64,000 nt of DNA from Yanshouia hominis (GTDB taxonomy: Bacteria; Bacillota; Clostridia; Oscillospirales; Ruminococcaceae), in assembly GCA_014385025.1 (NCBI GenBank), contig JACRTB010000003.1, forward strand, positions 124,001-188,000, written 5' to 3'. This document shows positions 33,171 through 41,754 of this stretch, in pieces. Within the stretch, counting starts at the first letter, position 1. Each line of letters begins with the position of its first letter. Below the pieces are notes generated by a model. The model saw only the letters and a program-made list of their open reading frames with translations, had not been told where the DNA came from and searched no databases. The translations under genes and the position numbers were made by a program.

Positions 33171-33563
33171 ATGGATGAGAAATGCAAAGAGGATGAAGCT
33201 CGTGAGCTTACACCCGATGAAATAGACGAGATTATTTTTCAAGAACAGATTGCGAGTGGAGAGTATGGCGAGGAAATTCCCGAATACTACTTCTCCAATC
33301 CCGACCCATATGCAAAGATCGAGCCTCGTCCCGATGATGCCCCCAAGCGCAATTTCTCTTTTGACGAGAAAGGCAACATCGTTGTAAAAAATCTTTCTGC
33401 GTTCTGGCTGCCTGAAGTGAAAATCATTGATGAAATCGGCGGCACAGAATACACAGTTACAGGCAGCTATAAGGGAACGGAAACTCTCGACAAAAAGCTC
33501 AAACGCATTATGGAGCAGAACGCTGCCGATGATGAATCTGATATCACGGAGGATGTCGAATGA
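33171..33563 (+). CDS. TnpW-like transposon protein
   Basis: 130-residue acidic protein encoded directly before the recombinase, whose ATG it overlaps by 4 bases. The C-terminal part (about residues 88-118: IGGTEYTVTG...ETLDKKLKRIM) resembles the small TnpW proteins of Tn4451-like elements, which are normally about 60 residues. The N-terminal 85 residues are an extra acidic domain with no match that I know. AAAGGAGG lies 11 bases upstream. The function of TnpW is not established. Confidence 0.7.
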   Translation: MDEKCKEDEARELTPDEIDEIIFQEQIASGEYGEEIPEYYFSNPDPYAKIEPRPDDAPKRNFSFDEKGNIVVKNLSAFWLPEVKIIDEIGGTEYTVTGSYKGTETLDKKLKRIMEQNAADDESDITEDVE

Positions 33564-33640
33564 ACAACGCCCCCTCTTTTGATATAAATACAAATTCCAA
33601 TCCTGTACAGACAGTTGCCCAACCAAAGGAGGATAACGAA

Positions 33641-35298
33641 ATGTTAAGGGCAACCGATAAAATCACAGCACTCTATTGCAGATTGTCCGTAGAGGACACC
33701 AAGGATGAAAAGAAAAACGGCAAAGAAGATTTGTCGAATTCCATCCAGAATCAAAAGGCTATGTTACTCCAATACGCACGAGATCACCGCTTTTCCCAGC
33801 CGACATTTTTTATTGATGACGGATACAGTGGTGTGACTTATGACCGCCCAGGCTTTCAGAAAATGCTCGATGAAATTGAAGCAGGTCATGTGGGTACGGT
33901 CATTACGAAAGACTTTTCAAGACTTGGTCGTAACTCCGCTTTGACAGGGCTTTACATCAACTATACTTTCCCTCAAAACAATGTTCGCTACATTGCTGTC
34001 AATGACCACTTCGACAGTATCAATCCCAACAGCACCGACAGCGACATTGCCGGCATAAAAAACTGGTTTAACGAGTTTTTCGCCAAGGACACGAGCCGAA
34101 AAATTCGTGCGGTGCAAAAAGCAAAGGGCGAGCGTGGCGAGCGATTAACCGTCAATGTGCCGTATGGCTACATGAAGAATCCCGACAATTCAAAGGAATG
34201 GATTATCGACGAAGAAGCTGCACAAGTGGTCAAAAGGATTTTCACGCTCTGCATGAATGGGCGTGGACCAAGCCAAATCGCAGACCAGCTTGAAAAGGAT
34301 AAGGTACTCACGCCTACCGCATACAAAAATAAGCAAGGCGAGAAAACACCGCACACCGAACCGGAGAATCCTTACCGCTGGCACGAAAGCACCGTGGTCA
34401 ATATTCTTGAGCGAAAAGAGTATATCGGCGCTACGGTCAATTTCAAGACCTACACCAATTCCATTTGGAATAAGAAGCAGAGGGAAAACCCCGAAGAAAA
34501 TCGAGCTATTTTCTACAACACCCATCCTGCCATCATCGAGCATGAAGTCTTTGACAAGGTGCAGGAAATTCGCAAGCAGCGACACAGAAGAACGGCAACC
34601 GGCAAGAGCAGCCCCTTTTCGGGTTTAGTGTTCTGTGCCGATTGCAAGCAGAAGCTCTACTATTCCACTACTAACTACTTTGAAAAACGACAGGACTTCT
34701 TCATCTGCTCTACCCATCGAGCCAACAAGGATAAGTGCAGCGGACACTACATTCGTGCCGTGGTACTGGAAGATGTGGTCTGGAAACACATGAAAGAAGT
34801 TATCTCGTATGTGACCCGATACGAAGCGCATTTTAGGGTGGAAATGGAGCAAAAGCTCCGTCTGCAAAGCGAGGAAACCATAAGGGTATATAAGAGCGTC
34901 TGACGCAGGCAGAAAAGCGTATAGGGGAGCTTGACCGCCTGTTTATCAAAATCTACGAGGACAACGCCAAGGGCAAGCTGAACGATGACCGCTTTGCCAT
35001 GATGAGCAAGACCTACGAGGATGAGCAGGCGCAGCTCAAAGTTGAAATCGTAAATCTGCAAAAAGAAGTCGAAGTACAGGAACGACAGATAGAAAACCTT
35101 GAACAGTTTATTCAAAGGGCACACAGATACACCGACCTCACAGAACTCACGCCATACGCCCTCAGAGAGCTTGTAAAAGCGGTTTATGTAGAGGCACCGG
35201 ACAAGTCCAGCGGAAAGCGCAAGCAGAAGGTACATATCGAATATGACCTTGTTGGCTACATCCCCGTGGATGAACTGATAAAAGCGGAACAGGCATGA
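33641..35298 (+). pseudogene. Large serine recombinase (TnpX/TndX type), frameshifted
   Basis: Site-specific recombinase of the large serine (resolvase/invertase) family that would excise and integrate the element. The catalytic domain (about 1-150) begins ITALYCRLSVED with the nucleophile Ser, followed by TKDFSRLGRN. The recombinase domain spans about 160-260. A zinc ribbon (CADCKQK ... CSTHRANKDKC) is at about 335-375, and the coiled-coil tail lies after the break. A single-base deletion near 34893-34896 ends the first frame at 34903; the second frame continues to 35298 with perfect family sequence. The start 33641 has AAAGGAGG; an in-frame ATG at 33560 has none. Confidence 0.85.
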
Positions 35299-35317
35299 CC
35301 GAAATCATGCCTGTTCC
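35286..35317 (+). terminator. Terminator hairpin at the recombinase stop
   Basis: GGAACAGGCATGA (35286-35298) pairs perfectly with 35305-35317 and overlaps the stop codon. No T run follows, so termination is probable rather than certain. Confidence 0.55.
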
Positions 35318-35330
35318 AAGAAATTCGCAT

Positions 35331-35373
35331 ATTACTGTTTTACGACCACCGAGCTTCGCAGCGGGATTTTTTT
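35331..35373 (+). repeat. Right element junction and right arm of the split terminator
   Basis: ATTACTGTTTTACGAC (35331-35346) is the right copy of the junction repeat. GCAGCGGGATTTTTTT (35358-35373) pairs perfectly with 27794-27808 at the other end of the element. Confidence 0.7.
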
Positions 35374-35378
35374 CAGAA

Positions 35379-35801
35379 GGTCAGCTTCCCTATTGATTGT
35401 GAGAGCGGCGGCACTTGGAGTGACGCTCCCGGTTCCAAACGCTGCCGCGGCGGTCCGATGAGCGCGGAACCCGCGCGGGCGGAAGGTCAGCTCTCCTCCT
35501 TGATTGAGAGCTGCTGCACTTCGAGATGCTATTCCCAATTCCAAATGCTGTTGTAGCGGTCCGGTGAGCGCGGAACCCGCGCGGGCGGAAGGTCAGCTCT
35601 CCTCCTTGATTGAGAGCAGCCGCACTTCGAGATGCTGTTCCCAATTCCAAATGCTGTTGTAGCAGTCCGGTGAGCGCGGAACCCGCGCGGGCGGAAGGTC
35701 AGCTCTCCTCCTTGATTGAGAGCTGCTGCACTTCGAGATGCTGTTCCCAATTCCAAATGCTGTTGTAGCGGTCCGATGAGCGCAGAACCTGCGCGATTGG
35801 C
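35379..35801 (-). repeat. 106-bp tandem repeat of the DctP-like gene 3' end
   Basis: Four units start at about 35379, 35484, 35590 and 35696. The last is the true end of the DctP-like gene. Each holds the last ~85 coding bases with the stop codon plus a short GC-rich palindrome (CCCGCGCGGG). The two middle units are almost identical to the gene; the outermost has diverged and is richer in G+C. Extra copies are frame-shifted relative to the gene and not expressed as fusions. Confidence 0.9.
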
Positions 35802-36709
35802 TCAAAGAATTCCCCAAAAATTACTGTCGATTCGTCTCCGCCGAGTTCTTCAGCCGCCGCGAGGGCCTGCGCCTCCTTTGACAGCACCAGATGGTCGTTT
35901 GCCGAGATCGCATAAGCGGCCGCCTCGGTAAGAACCGCTTGTTCCCGGACGGTAAGAGTCTGGCGCGCGGTTTCTGAGAGCATAATCCAGTTGACCCGTG
36001 CCCGATGAAAGGTGCGGCAGACGGTAAAGGGCTGTTCGTCCGGCAGCTCGGTCAGTGCAAAGAGGGAGGAAATCCGGCACTCGACCGCCGGATCACCGCC
36101 CTGGCAGAAGCCCTCAAGCCGCTGGGACTCCTCCTCGCGGATCCGGACCCGCGCGCCCAGGCCGCGCAGAAGATCCGAAAGAATCGGATCGTTGGAGATG
36201 GTCAGATCCGCCCCCTCAAACTGATCGACGGTATCAAAGGAGAGAGGACCGGATGAAAGAATGACGCTGTTCCCGTCGTAAAAGGCGGCAAGGGGCAGCG
36301 CGCCGAGAAGGCTGAGGGCCTCGTCCGAAATGATTTTCCGAAAGCGCTCTGAGTTCAGGGTCAAGGTCAGATGGTTGTAATCGTAAAAATAGAAGGGGGA
36401 GGTATATGAGGAAAAGTTGGAGTCCGCGCGGGCAATCTCGGTGTTGGAGGCGAGAATCAGCGCACAGCCGCGGTCAAGCGAATCGAGCACATCGTCGCTG
36501 GGCAGTGTTTCCACGATCATTTCCCCGCCGGAAAGCTCCCGGACCTTGTTCGTAAAACAGTCGAGGCCGGCCGTCGACTCGCTGGAAATCCCGCGCTGTA
36601 CCGCGAGCTGGAGCACGGTGGTCGGGCGAATGGGGACGGACTCCTGCCGGCAGGCGGAAGCGAGGAGCGGCAGGAAAAGGCACAGCAGCAATGCCGCGAT
36701 TCGTTTCAT
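35699..36709 (-). CDS. DctP-like substrate-binding lipoprotein
   Basis: 336-residue exported lipoprotein: signal peptide with lipobox LLASAC (Cys about residue 20). A periplasmic-binding fold of the TRAP transporter DctP type is suggested by TTVLQLAVQRG, the NxVxELSGGEMxVE segment (about 50-70) and two lobes linked near 125 and 210. The TRAP membrane subunits DctQ and DctM are not nearby, so it may serve a distant transporter or have become an extracytoplasmic sensor. It lies 25 bases after the DHHW gene and is probably in its operon. Its 3' end has been tandemly duplicated. Confidence 0.78.
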   Translation of the reverse strand: MKRIAALLLCLFLPLLASACRQESVPIRPTTVLQLAVQRGISSESTAGLDCFTNKVRELSGGEMIVETLPSDDVLDSLDRGCALILASNTEIARADSNFSSYTSPFYFYDYNHLTLTLNSERFRKIISDEALSLLGALPLAAFYDGNSVILSSGPLSFDTVDQFEGADLTISNDPILSDLLRGLGARVRIREEESQRLEGFCQGGDPAVECRISSLFALTELPDEQPFTVCRTFHRARVNWIMLSETARQTLTVREQAVLTEAAAYAISANDHLVLSKEAQALAAAEELGGDESTVIFGEFFEPIAQVLRSSDRYNSIWNWEQHLEVQQLSIKEES

Positions 36710-36734
36710 AAGCTTCTCCTTTCGGCAGACAGGG

Positions 36735-38162
36735 TCAGTCCTGCGGTTCGGACTCTTCCTTTGTTTCGGCCTCCGGCGTTTCGCCTTCCGGTTCCGCTTC
36801 GCTGGAGGATTCCGGCTCGGGCGGGATATAGACGCGCAGCGGCAGGCTTTCGATTTCCTGAATTCGGACGGGGGTGTGCGCGGCAAAGATATTGTTGATG
36901 AAGAGCAGCTCGTTGATGCCCTCCTCTTCGAGCAGGCCGTAGAAGCCGCGCTCAAGATAACGCTGGTCGATTACGAGAACCTCTTCATAGTGGTTGACGA
37001 GCCAGGGGACAAAGGCATTGCCGAACGATTCCTTGACAACGGCGATCCGCCGCCCGTTGGCCAGCCCGTTGTTGGTGATGCGGATCACGGGGATATCGCC
37101 CTGCAAAAAGACCGAATAGGAGTTGTAGCTCTTGGCATATTCACCGTAGAGCGGTCCGTGGGAGCCGTAAAACGGAGAACCTTTGAGAAAGTAGCAGCAG
37201 CTCAAATCCTGCGGCATGATATAGTAGTCGACATGATCGGGGTGGGAGGCCATCGCGGTGTCCTGCGTCTGGGAATAGAGGGTTCCGAGAAACGGCTCGA
37301 GGGTGCGACGCTCCAGAGAGGAGAGCTCGACCGGCTCGAAGCCCGCCTGTTCGGCAAAGGCTGTGTAGGCATAATAGGCGCCGAGGGCCGTCCAGTGATG
37401 ATCGGTATGAAAATAGAGATATTCGTCCCGGTGAGCGTCGAGCGCGGAATAGGGGTTGATAAATTCCACGCCGGGGTCGAGGCTGGAGGCGATATTCTGA
37501 AGCTTGGGCCGCTGCGCCGCGGTGGCGCTGCGGTAGCGTTCCGGCAGCCCGAATTCGATGGAGGAGGGGACGACGAGGTTATAGATCCGCACCTTGGCTC
37601 CGATCTCCGCCTCGTAGCGGTTGATCGCCTGAGCATACCATTGGCCCATGCTGTCCCCGCCGCCGAAAATTTGATATCCGGCATTCTGGTAGATGATAAT
37701 CGAGCCGTTGCGGACCCCGGCTTCCACCTCCTCGCTGGGCGCGGGTTCGGTGCTCTGGGAAGAAGCGGCGCTTTCCTCCGGAGCTGAGGAAACCGCGGGC
37801 GCCTCGGAGGCGATGGGCGCGGGGGTGGAAACCGCTCCGTCGTCGGGCTTTGCCTCGTGAATTTTGATTTCGTTGAAGCGGATGCCGCGCAAATCGGAGA
37901 GCGCGCCTGAAAAGGCGACAAGCTGTTCCCGCAGGGGGAAGGTGTCCGCAAAAAAGTTGGAGAGTTCCCGCGTGTAGCTCCCCGAAAGGAGCGCCGAGAC
38001 GGTCAGCGCGGGCTTGGCGGCGAGTTCCCGCTTTTCGATCTCCGAGACGGCAGGCCGGTCGTAGCAGAGGGCAATGACGCCGACCGCCCCCAAAACGGCG
38101 ACGGTCAGCAGAACCCCGCCCATTGCGGGCGGTCCGGCCCGCCGGCGATTCTTTTGTGGCAT
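36735..38162 (-). CDS. DHHW-family (AlgX/DltD-like) cell-surface acyltransfer protein
   Basis: 475-residue membrane-anchored protein with one N-terminal transmembrane helix (about residues 15-37), a Ser/Pro/Glu linker (about 105-145) and an extracellular SGNH-hydrolase-like domain. The family DHHW motif appears as FHTDHHWTALGAYYAY (about 255-270), and the GGGDSMGQWYAQ loop near 165 is the likely Ser-containing block. The C-terminal tail is very acidic. Such proteins work with an MBOAT partner to O-acetylate or acylate exopolysaccharide or wall polymer. ATG 38162 has AAGGGGG eight bases upstream. Its start follows the MBOAT stop by 66 bases. Confidence 0.88.
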   Translation of the reverse strand: MPQKNRRRAGPPAMGGVLLTVAVLGAVGVIALCYDRPAVSEIEKRELAAKPALTVSALLSGSYTRELSNFFADTFPLREQLVAFSGALSDLRGIRFNEIKIHEAKPDDGAVSTPAPIASEAPAVSSAPEESAASSQSTEPAPSEEVEAGVRNGSIIIYQNAGYQIFGGGDSMGQWYAQAINRYEAEIGAKVRIYNLVVPSSIEFGLPERYRSATAAQRPKLQNIASSLDPGVEFINPYSALDAHRDEYLYFHTDHHWTALGAYYAYTAFAEQAGFEPVELSSLERRTLEPFLGTLYSQTQDTAMASHPDHVDYYIMPQDLSCCYFLKGSPFYGSHGPLYGEYAKSYNSYSVFLQGDIPVIRITNNGLANGRRIAVVKESFGNAFVPWLVNHYEEVLVIDQRYLERGFYGLLEEEGINELLFINNIFAAHTPVRIQEIESLPLRVYIPPEPESSSEAEPEGETPEAETKEESEPQD

Positions 38163-38228
38163 CAGAAAGGCCCCCTTATGCAGTCCATGCAGAAAATCAT
38201 TTGGAAACGGCCGCGGCAAAACGGGCTG

Positions 38229-39635
38229 TTAAAAGCGGAAATAGAGGAAAGGATTGTAGCTCTGTCCGGCAAGCAGAGCGGTGCAGAGGGCGAGCAGCAG
38301 CAGGTTCAGCGCGGGACGAACCCGCAAAACCGCGGTCTGTCCCGCTTCGGGAAGATTGCGGATCTGATTTCCGAACCACCGTGCAACCGGCATGCAGAAC
38401 AGGATGGCAAGAAGCAGCCAGAAGCAGTTGTTGGCAAGATCGACCAGAGTGGGCAGGTCGCAGAGCGGCGCGCCGCCGAACCCGAGCATCCGGCCCATGT
38501 AGGCGGCCGCCCGGTCGAGCGAGGTGAAGTAAAAGAGAATCCAGCCGAAAAGCACGGCCAGCAGGAGGTAGCAATGAGAAATGAGACGGGGGAGCCGCTC
38601 CAGAAGTTTTCCCAGGAAAAGCCGCTCCAGCAGGATCAGAACTCCGTAGTATAGCCCCCAGAGAACAAAGTTCCAGGAAGCGCCGTGCCAAAGCCCGGTG
38701 GCAAACCAGGTCAGCATCAGGTTCAGGACCATGCGGCGGCGGTTTCCGCCGAGCGGGATGTAGAGGTAATCCCGAAAGAAGCGTCCGAGGGTCATGTGCC
38801 ATCTGCGCCAGAACTCGGTGGCGGAACGGGAGGCATAGGGATAATCAAAGTTTTCCGGATGGGAAAACCCGAACATCTCGCCCAGGCCGATCGCCATATC
38901 CGAATATCCGGAAAAGTCATAGTAGATCTGCAATGAAAAAAGCAGCGCGCCGAACCATCCGCCCAAAACCGTCAGCGAGCCGGCCGGACCGTCAAGATAG
39001 GGGGCGGCGAGTTTTCCGGCGGTGTTGGCGATTGCCACCTTTTTGAGAAGTCCGATAAAGAAACGGTCAAAGCCGCGCGCAATCCCGTTCCAGCTCTCGG
39101 TACGGGAATCGATCCGTTCGGCAATTTCGGTGTAGCGGACGATCGGCCCGGCGACAAGCTGGTGATAAAGCGAAACAAAGAGCAGAAATTTGGAAAAGCT
39201 GCGCTGTGCCGGGCATTCCCCGCGGTAGACATCGATGATGTAGGAGATAATTTGAAAGGTGTAAAAGGAAATGCCGATCGGAAGCGACAGCCCGGGCACC
39301 GGAATCGAAAGCCCCAGCAGCGAATTGACCGTCTCGACCGCCAGACCGCTGTATTTGAAGACACCGAGAAGGCCGAGATCGATGAAAAGGATTACCGCCA
39401 GTGCAAGACCGGCCTGCGGTGTGCCGCGCAGCAATTCGATCACCCGGCCGTAGAGGTAATTGAGTCCAACGGAAAAAAGAAGCAGCAGCAGATAAACCGG
39501 CTCCCCCCAAGCGTAAAAAAGCAGGGAGAAGACGACAAGGATTCCGTTTCGCCAGCCGCGGCTGCCCGAAAGATAGTAGAGCAGCAGGTTGGCGGGAAGA
39601 AAAAGGTATAAAAAGATCAGGTCTGCAAAAATCAT
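38229..39635 (-). CDS. MBOAT-family O-acyltransferase (AlgI/DltB-like)
   Basis: 468-residue polytopic membrane enzyme with about 11 helices. The MBOAT core FWRRWHMTLGRFFRDYLYIPLGG (about residues 270-292 in outline) and the catalytic His in GLWHGASWNFVLWG (about 318) are intact. It moves an acyl group from a cytoplasmic donor across the membrane to a carrier or polysaccharide, with the DHHW protein completing transfer outside. The start is taken at ATG 39635 after GTGAGGTTTTTACACCG. A TATAAT lies at 39727-39722 on the minus strand. It is the first gene of a probable three-gene operon with the DHHW and DctP-like genes. Confidence 0.9.
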   Translation of the reverse strand: MIFADLIFLYLFLPANLLLYYLSGSRGWRNGILVVFSLLFYAWGEPVYLLLLLFSVGLNYLYGRVIELLRGTPQAGLALAVILFIDLGLLGVFKYSGLAVETVNSLLGLSIPVPGLSLPIGISFYTFQIISYIIDVYRGECPAQRSFSKFLLFVSLYHQLVAGPIVRYTEIAERIDSRTESWNGIARGFDRFFIGLLKKVAIANTAGKLAAPYLDGPAGSLTVLGGWFGALLFSLQIYYDFSGYSDMAIGLGEMFGFSHPENFDYPYASRSATEFWRRWHMTLGRFFRDYLYIPLGGNRRRMVLNLMLTWFATGLWHGASWNFVLWGLYYGVLILLERLFLGKLLERLPRLISHCYLLLAVLFGWILFYFTSLDRAAAYMGRMLGFGGAPLCDLPTLVDLANNCFWLLLAILFCMPVARWFGNQIRNLPEAGQTAVLRVRPALNLLLLALCTALLAGQSYNPFLYFRF

Positions 39636-39795
39636 CGGTGTAAAAACCTCACAGCAGGCCGGGCTTTCCGGCTCTTGATCGATGCATGTGGGATGCCGCA
39701 TCCGGCGGACCCGTATTTTGTATTATAACTCGAACCGGCCCCAAAAGGAAGTCCCAGCCGCAAATTGTGCGAGCAAAAGCGGCGTTAAAATGGCG

Positions 39796-39824
39796 TTGCA
39801 ATCGCCGCCTCTTTACGCTACAAT
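39796..39824 (+). promoter_or_regulatory. Sigma-A promoter of the EamA transporter gene
   Basis: TTGCAA (39796-39801), 17 bases, TACAAT (39819-39824), 32 bases before the start codon. Confidence 0.65.
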
Positions 39825-39856
39825 GATAAGGCAGTTCGACGGCCGGAGGAAAAGCC

Positions 39857-40720
39857 ATGACCCGAAACAAAGGAATCCTTTACCTTGCCCTCTGCGCGGC
39901 CCTTTGGAGCACCGCGGGAGTTTTTATCAAGCTGATTGACTGGAACTCCCTTGTCATCGGCGGTTTTCGCAGCGCCATCGCGGCGGCAGTGCTCTGGATC
40001 GTTCTCTGGCGCAGGGGCACTCCGCGTCCGGTCTGGAACCGCAGCACTCTGCTGACCGGTCTCTGCCTTGGCGGGACCACGGCTCTCTTTGTGATGGCCA
40101 ACAAGCTGACCACCGCCGCCAACGCGATTGTGCTTCAGTCGGCCAATCCGGTTTTTGTCCTGCTGTTCTGCGCGATGGGGCGCGGACAGCGGATCACCCG
40201 GCGGGATCTGACCGTTGTGGCGGTTGTGATGCTGGGAGTTGTCCTCTTTTTCGTCGATGATCTCTCGCCGGGCGGACTGCTTGGCAACACCGTCGCGCTG
40301 CTCAGCGCGGTGCTGCTGGCGGCGGCTTTCCTGTTTGCGTCTTCGGCCGCATCTTTGCACGAAACGATGAGCGGAGTGTTGATCGGGCATCTGCTCAGCG
40401 CGCTGATCGGAGTGCCGTTTCTCTTTCTTGAACCGCCGGTTTTTACTCCGGTTTCGGTGGGGGCGATTCTCTTTTTAGGGGTGTTCCAGCTTGGTATTCC
40501 CTATGTGCTGTTTTCCTATGCCGCGCGGGTCTGCCCGCCCCTTGCCATTTCTCTGATCGGGATGCTCGAACCGATCTTCAGCCCGATTTGGGTGGCAATC
40601 TTTGTCGGCGAAATTCCGGGGCCGCTTGCCCTGACGGGCGGGGTCATCGTCATCATTACATTATGCCTCTGGTGCGCCTGTAATGCGCGTCAGGCCGGCA
40701 ATACCGGCGCGCCTTCCTGA
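39857..40720 (+). CDS. EamA/DMT-family transporter
   Basis: 287-residue membrane protein with ten helices in two repeated EamA domains (about 5-135 and 150-280). The N-terminal LCAALWSTAGVFIKLI and the second-repeat LEPIFSPIWVAIFVGE are typical of the drug/metabolite transporter superfamily, whose members export amino acids, nucleotide precursors or small drugs. GCCGGAGGAAAAGCC gives the ribosome binding site. The gene has its own promoter and stands alone. The transported compound is unknown. Confidence 0.9.
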   Translation: MTRNKGILYLALCAALWSTAGVFIKLIDWNSLVIGGFRSAIAAAVLWIVLWRRGTPRPVWNRSTLLTGLCLGGTTALFVMANKLTTAANAIVLQSANPVFVLLFCAMGRGQRITRRDLTVVAVVMLGVVLFFVDDLSPGGLLGNTVALLSAVLLAAAFLFASSAASLHETMSGVLIGHLLSALIGVPFLFLEPPVFTPVSVGAILFLGVFQLGIPYVLFSYAARVCPPLAISLIGMLEPIFSPIWVAIFVGEIPGPLALTGGVIVIITLCLWCACNARQAGNTGAPS

Positions 40721-41013
40721 AGTTAGGATTAAAAAAATTCTCTGCTGACAGCCAGGTGCTTATGAGAACGTACCGACTGCCCGCTTCAAGCCGCCATTCC
40801 TGCGGCGGATGCCGCAAAAAGGGTGTTTGGCTCTTCCCGCGGTTCGGCGGAACGAGAGCCGATGAAAATCGTTAGACGAATACACTGGGGAACACCTGAA
40901 AGATTTTCAGACTGTTTGGGTGCTTTTTGTGCGGATGGTGGAATTTTCCTCGGTTTTTGTGATGTTCTTTACCCTGCAAAACAGCAAATTATGAATTTGG
41001 CGAGGCATTAAAA
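40721..41013 (+). other. Intergenic region with hairpins
   Basis: No gene is supported. A GGCTCT..AGAGCC hairpin lies at about 40830-40861. A CACC-CTGAAAGATTTTCAG-GGGTG structure followed by CTTTTTG at about 40892-40929 looks like an intrinsic terminator. Base composition falls toward the VOC gene at 41014, consistent with a transferred segment. Confidence 0.45.
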
Positions 41014-41472
41014 ATGAAATTCAAAGCTCCGATGTTGGTTGTGGCAGATATAAATCAGACGGTTGAATTTTATAAAAAAGTTCTGGGACTTCGTGTAGTG
41101 ATGGATTTTGGGGCAAACAAAACTTTAACGGGTGGTTTATGTTTGCAGACACTTGCAGCATGGGAAGAGTTTATCGGCACCGATGAGATATCCTTTGGCG
41201 GCAATAATGCTGAAATCTATTTTGAAGAAGATGATTTTGATACGTTCGCGGAGAAATTGAAAAAATTCGACATCGAATATGTCCATCCCGTCAAGGAGCA
41301 TTCGTGGGGACAGCGTGTGGTTCGTTTCTATGACCCGGACAAACATATCGTTGAAGTTGGAGAAAATATGAAAGCAGTCTGCAGGCGGTTTTTAGACGGC
41401 GGTATGACGCCGGGGCAGGCCGCGGAACGGATGGATGTGCCAATCAAATTTGTAACTGCGTGTATGCGTTGA
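41014..41472 (+). CDS. VOC-family (glyoxalase-like) protein
   Basis: 152-residue protein of the vicinal oxygen chelate fold, with two beta-alpha-beta3 modules (about 1-60 and 65-115). Motifs are FYKKVLGLRVVMDFG (about 18-32) and VVRFYDPDKHIVEVGE (about 103-118). An extra C-terminal helix (about 120-150) resembles a small helix-turn-helix, FLDGGMTPGQAAERMDVPIKFV. Members include glyoxalase I, dioxygenases and antibiotic-binding proteins. The gene is noticeably richer in A+T than its neighbours, so recent transfer is likely. Ribosome binding site GAGG at 41000. Confidence 0.85.
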   Translation: MKFKAPMLVVADINQTVEFYKKVLGLRVVMDFGANKTLTGGLCLQTLAAWEEFIGTDEISFGGNNAEIYFEEDDFDTFAEKLKKFDIEYVHPVKEHSWGQRVVRFYDPDKHIVEVGENMKAVCRRFLDGGMTPGQAAERMDVPIKFVTACMR

Positions 41473-41700
41473 CCTCAATTTAACGTGCCCTTGCAAAATC
41501 TCTTTAGAAACCAGACGGCGTACTTCTGTATTTTCCTACCGGGAGTATCATGTCCCGCGGAGCTTTATCCTTCGCCAGCAGTGGGGAACTGCATGACCAT
41601 GAATGCTGTGTCGTTCCTCCCCGCCAAGGCGGCTATCCCCTTTTTGCGCCGCTAAAAGCGGCTGCTTTCCGCTGGCAGATTTGTAGAATGTGCAGAAAAT

Positions 41701-41734
41701 GATCCTCCGTATGATAGTAACCATACGGAGGATC
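41701..41734. terminator. Hairpin before element E2
   Basis: GATCCTCCGTATG (41701-41713) pairs perfectly with 41722-41734 and is followed by AACTTTTGAT. Terminator-like on either strand. Confidence 0.5.
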
Positions 41735-41754
41735 AACTTTTGATAGATTTGGCG

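Larger units (their letters stand above)
27845..35346. mobile_element. Integrated element carrying an McrBC system (about 7.5 kb)
   Basis: The segment is markedly richer in A+T than its surroundings. It carries a large serine recombinase gene at one end and is bounded by the imperfect direct repeat ATTACTRTTTTACGRC (27845-27860 and 35331-35346). Removing one repeat with the interior rejoins the two arms of a long hairpin, which would restore a bidirectional terminator between the convergent dacF-like and dctP-like genes. Cargo: DUF6061 protein, DUF4143 ATPase, EVE-McrB and McrC. The recombinase is frameshifted, so the element may no longer move on its own. No relaxase is seen. Confidence 0.8.

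Noticed and set aside
27845-35346. Prophage
   Set aside because: No structural, packaging or lysis gene is present; the only mobility gene is a serine recombinase.
40823-41011. 62-codon frame before the VOC gene
   Set aside because: It covers hairpins and lacks a ribosome binding site; composition does not look coding.
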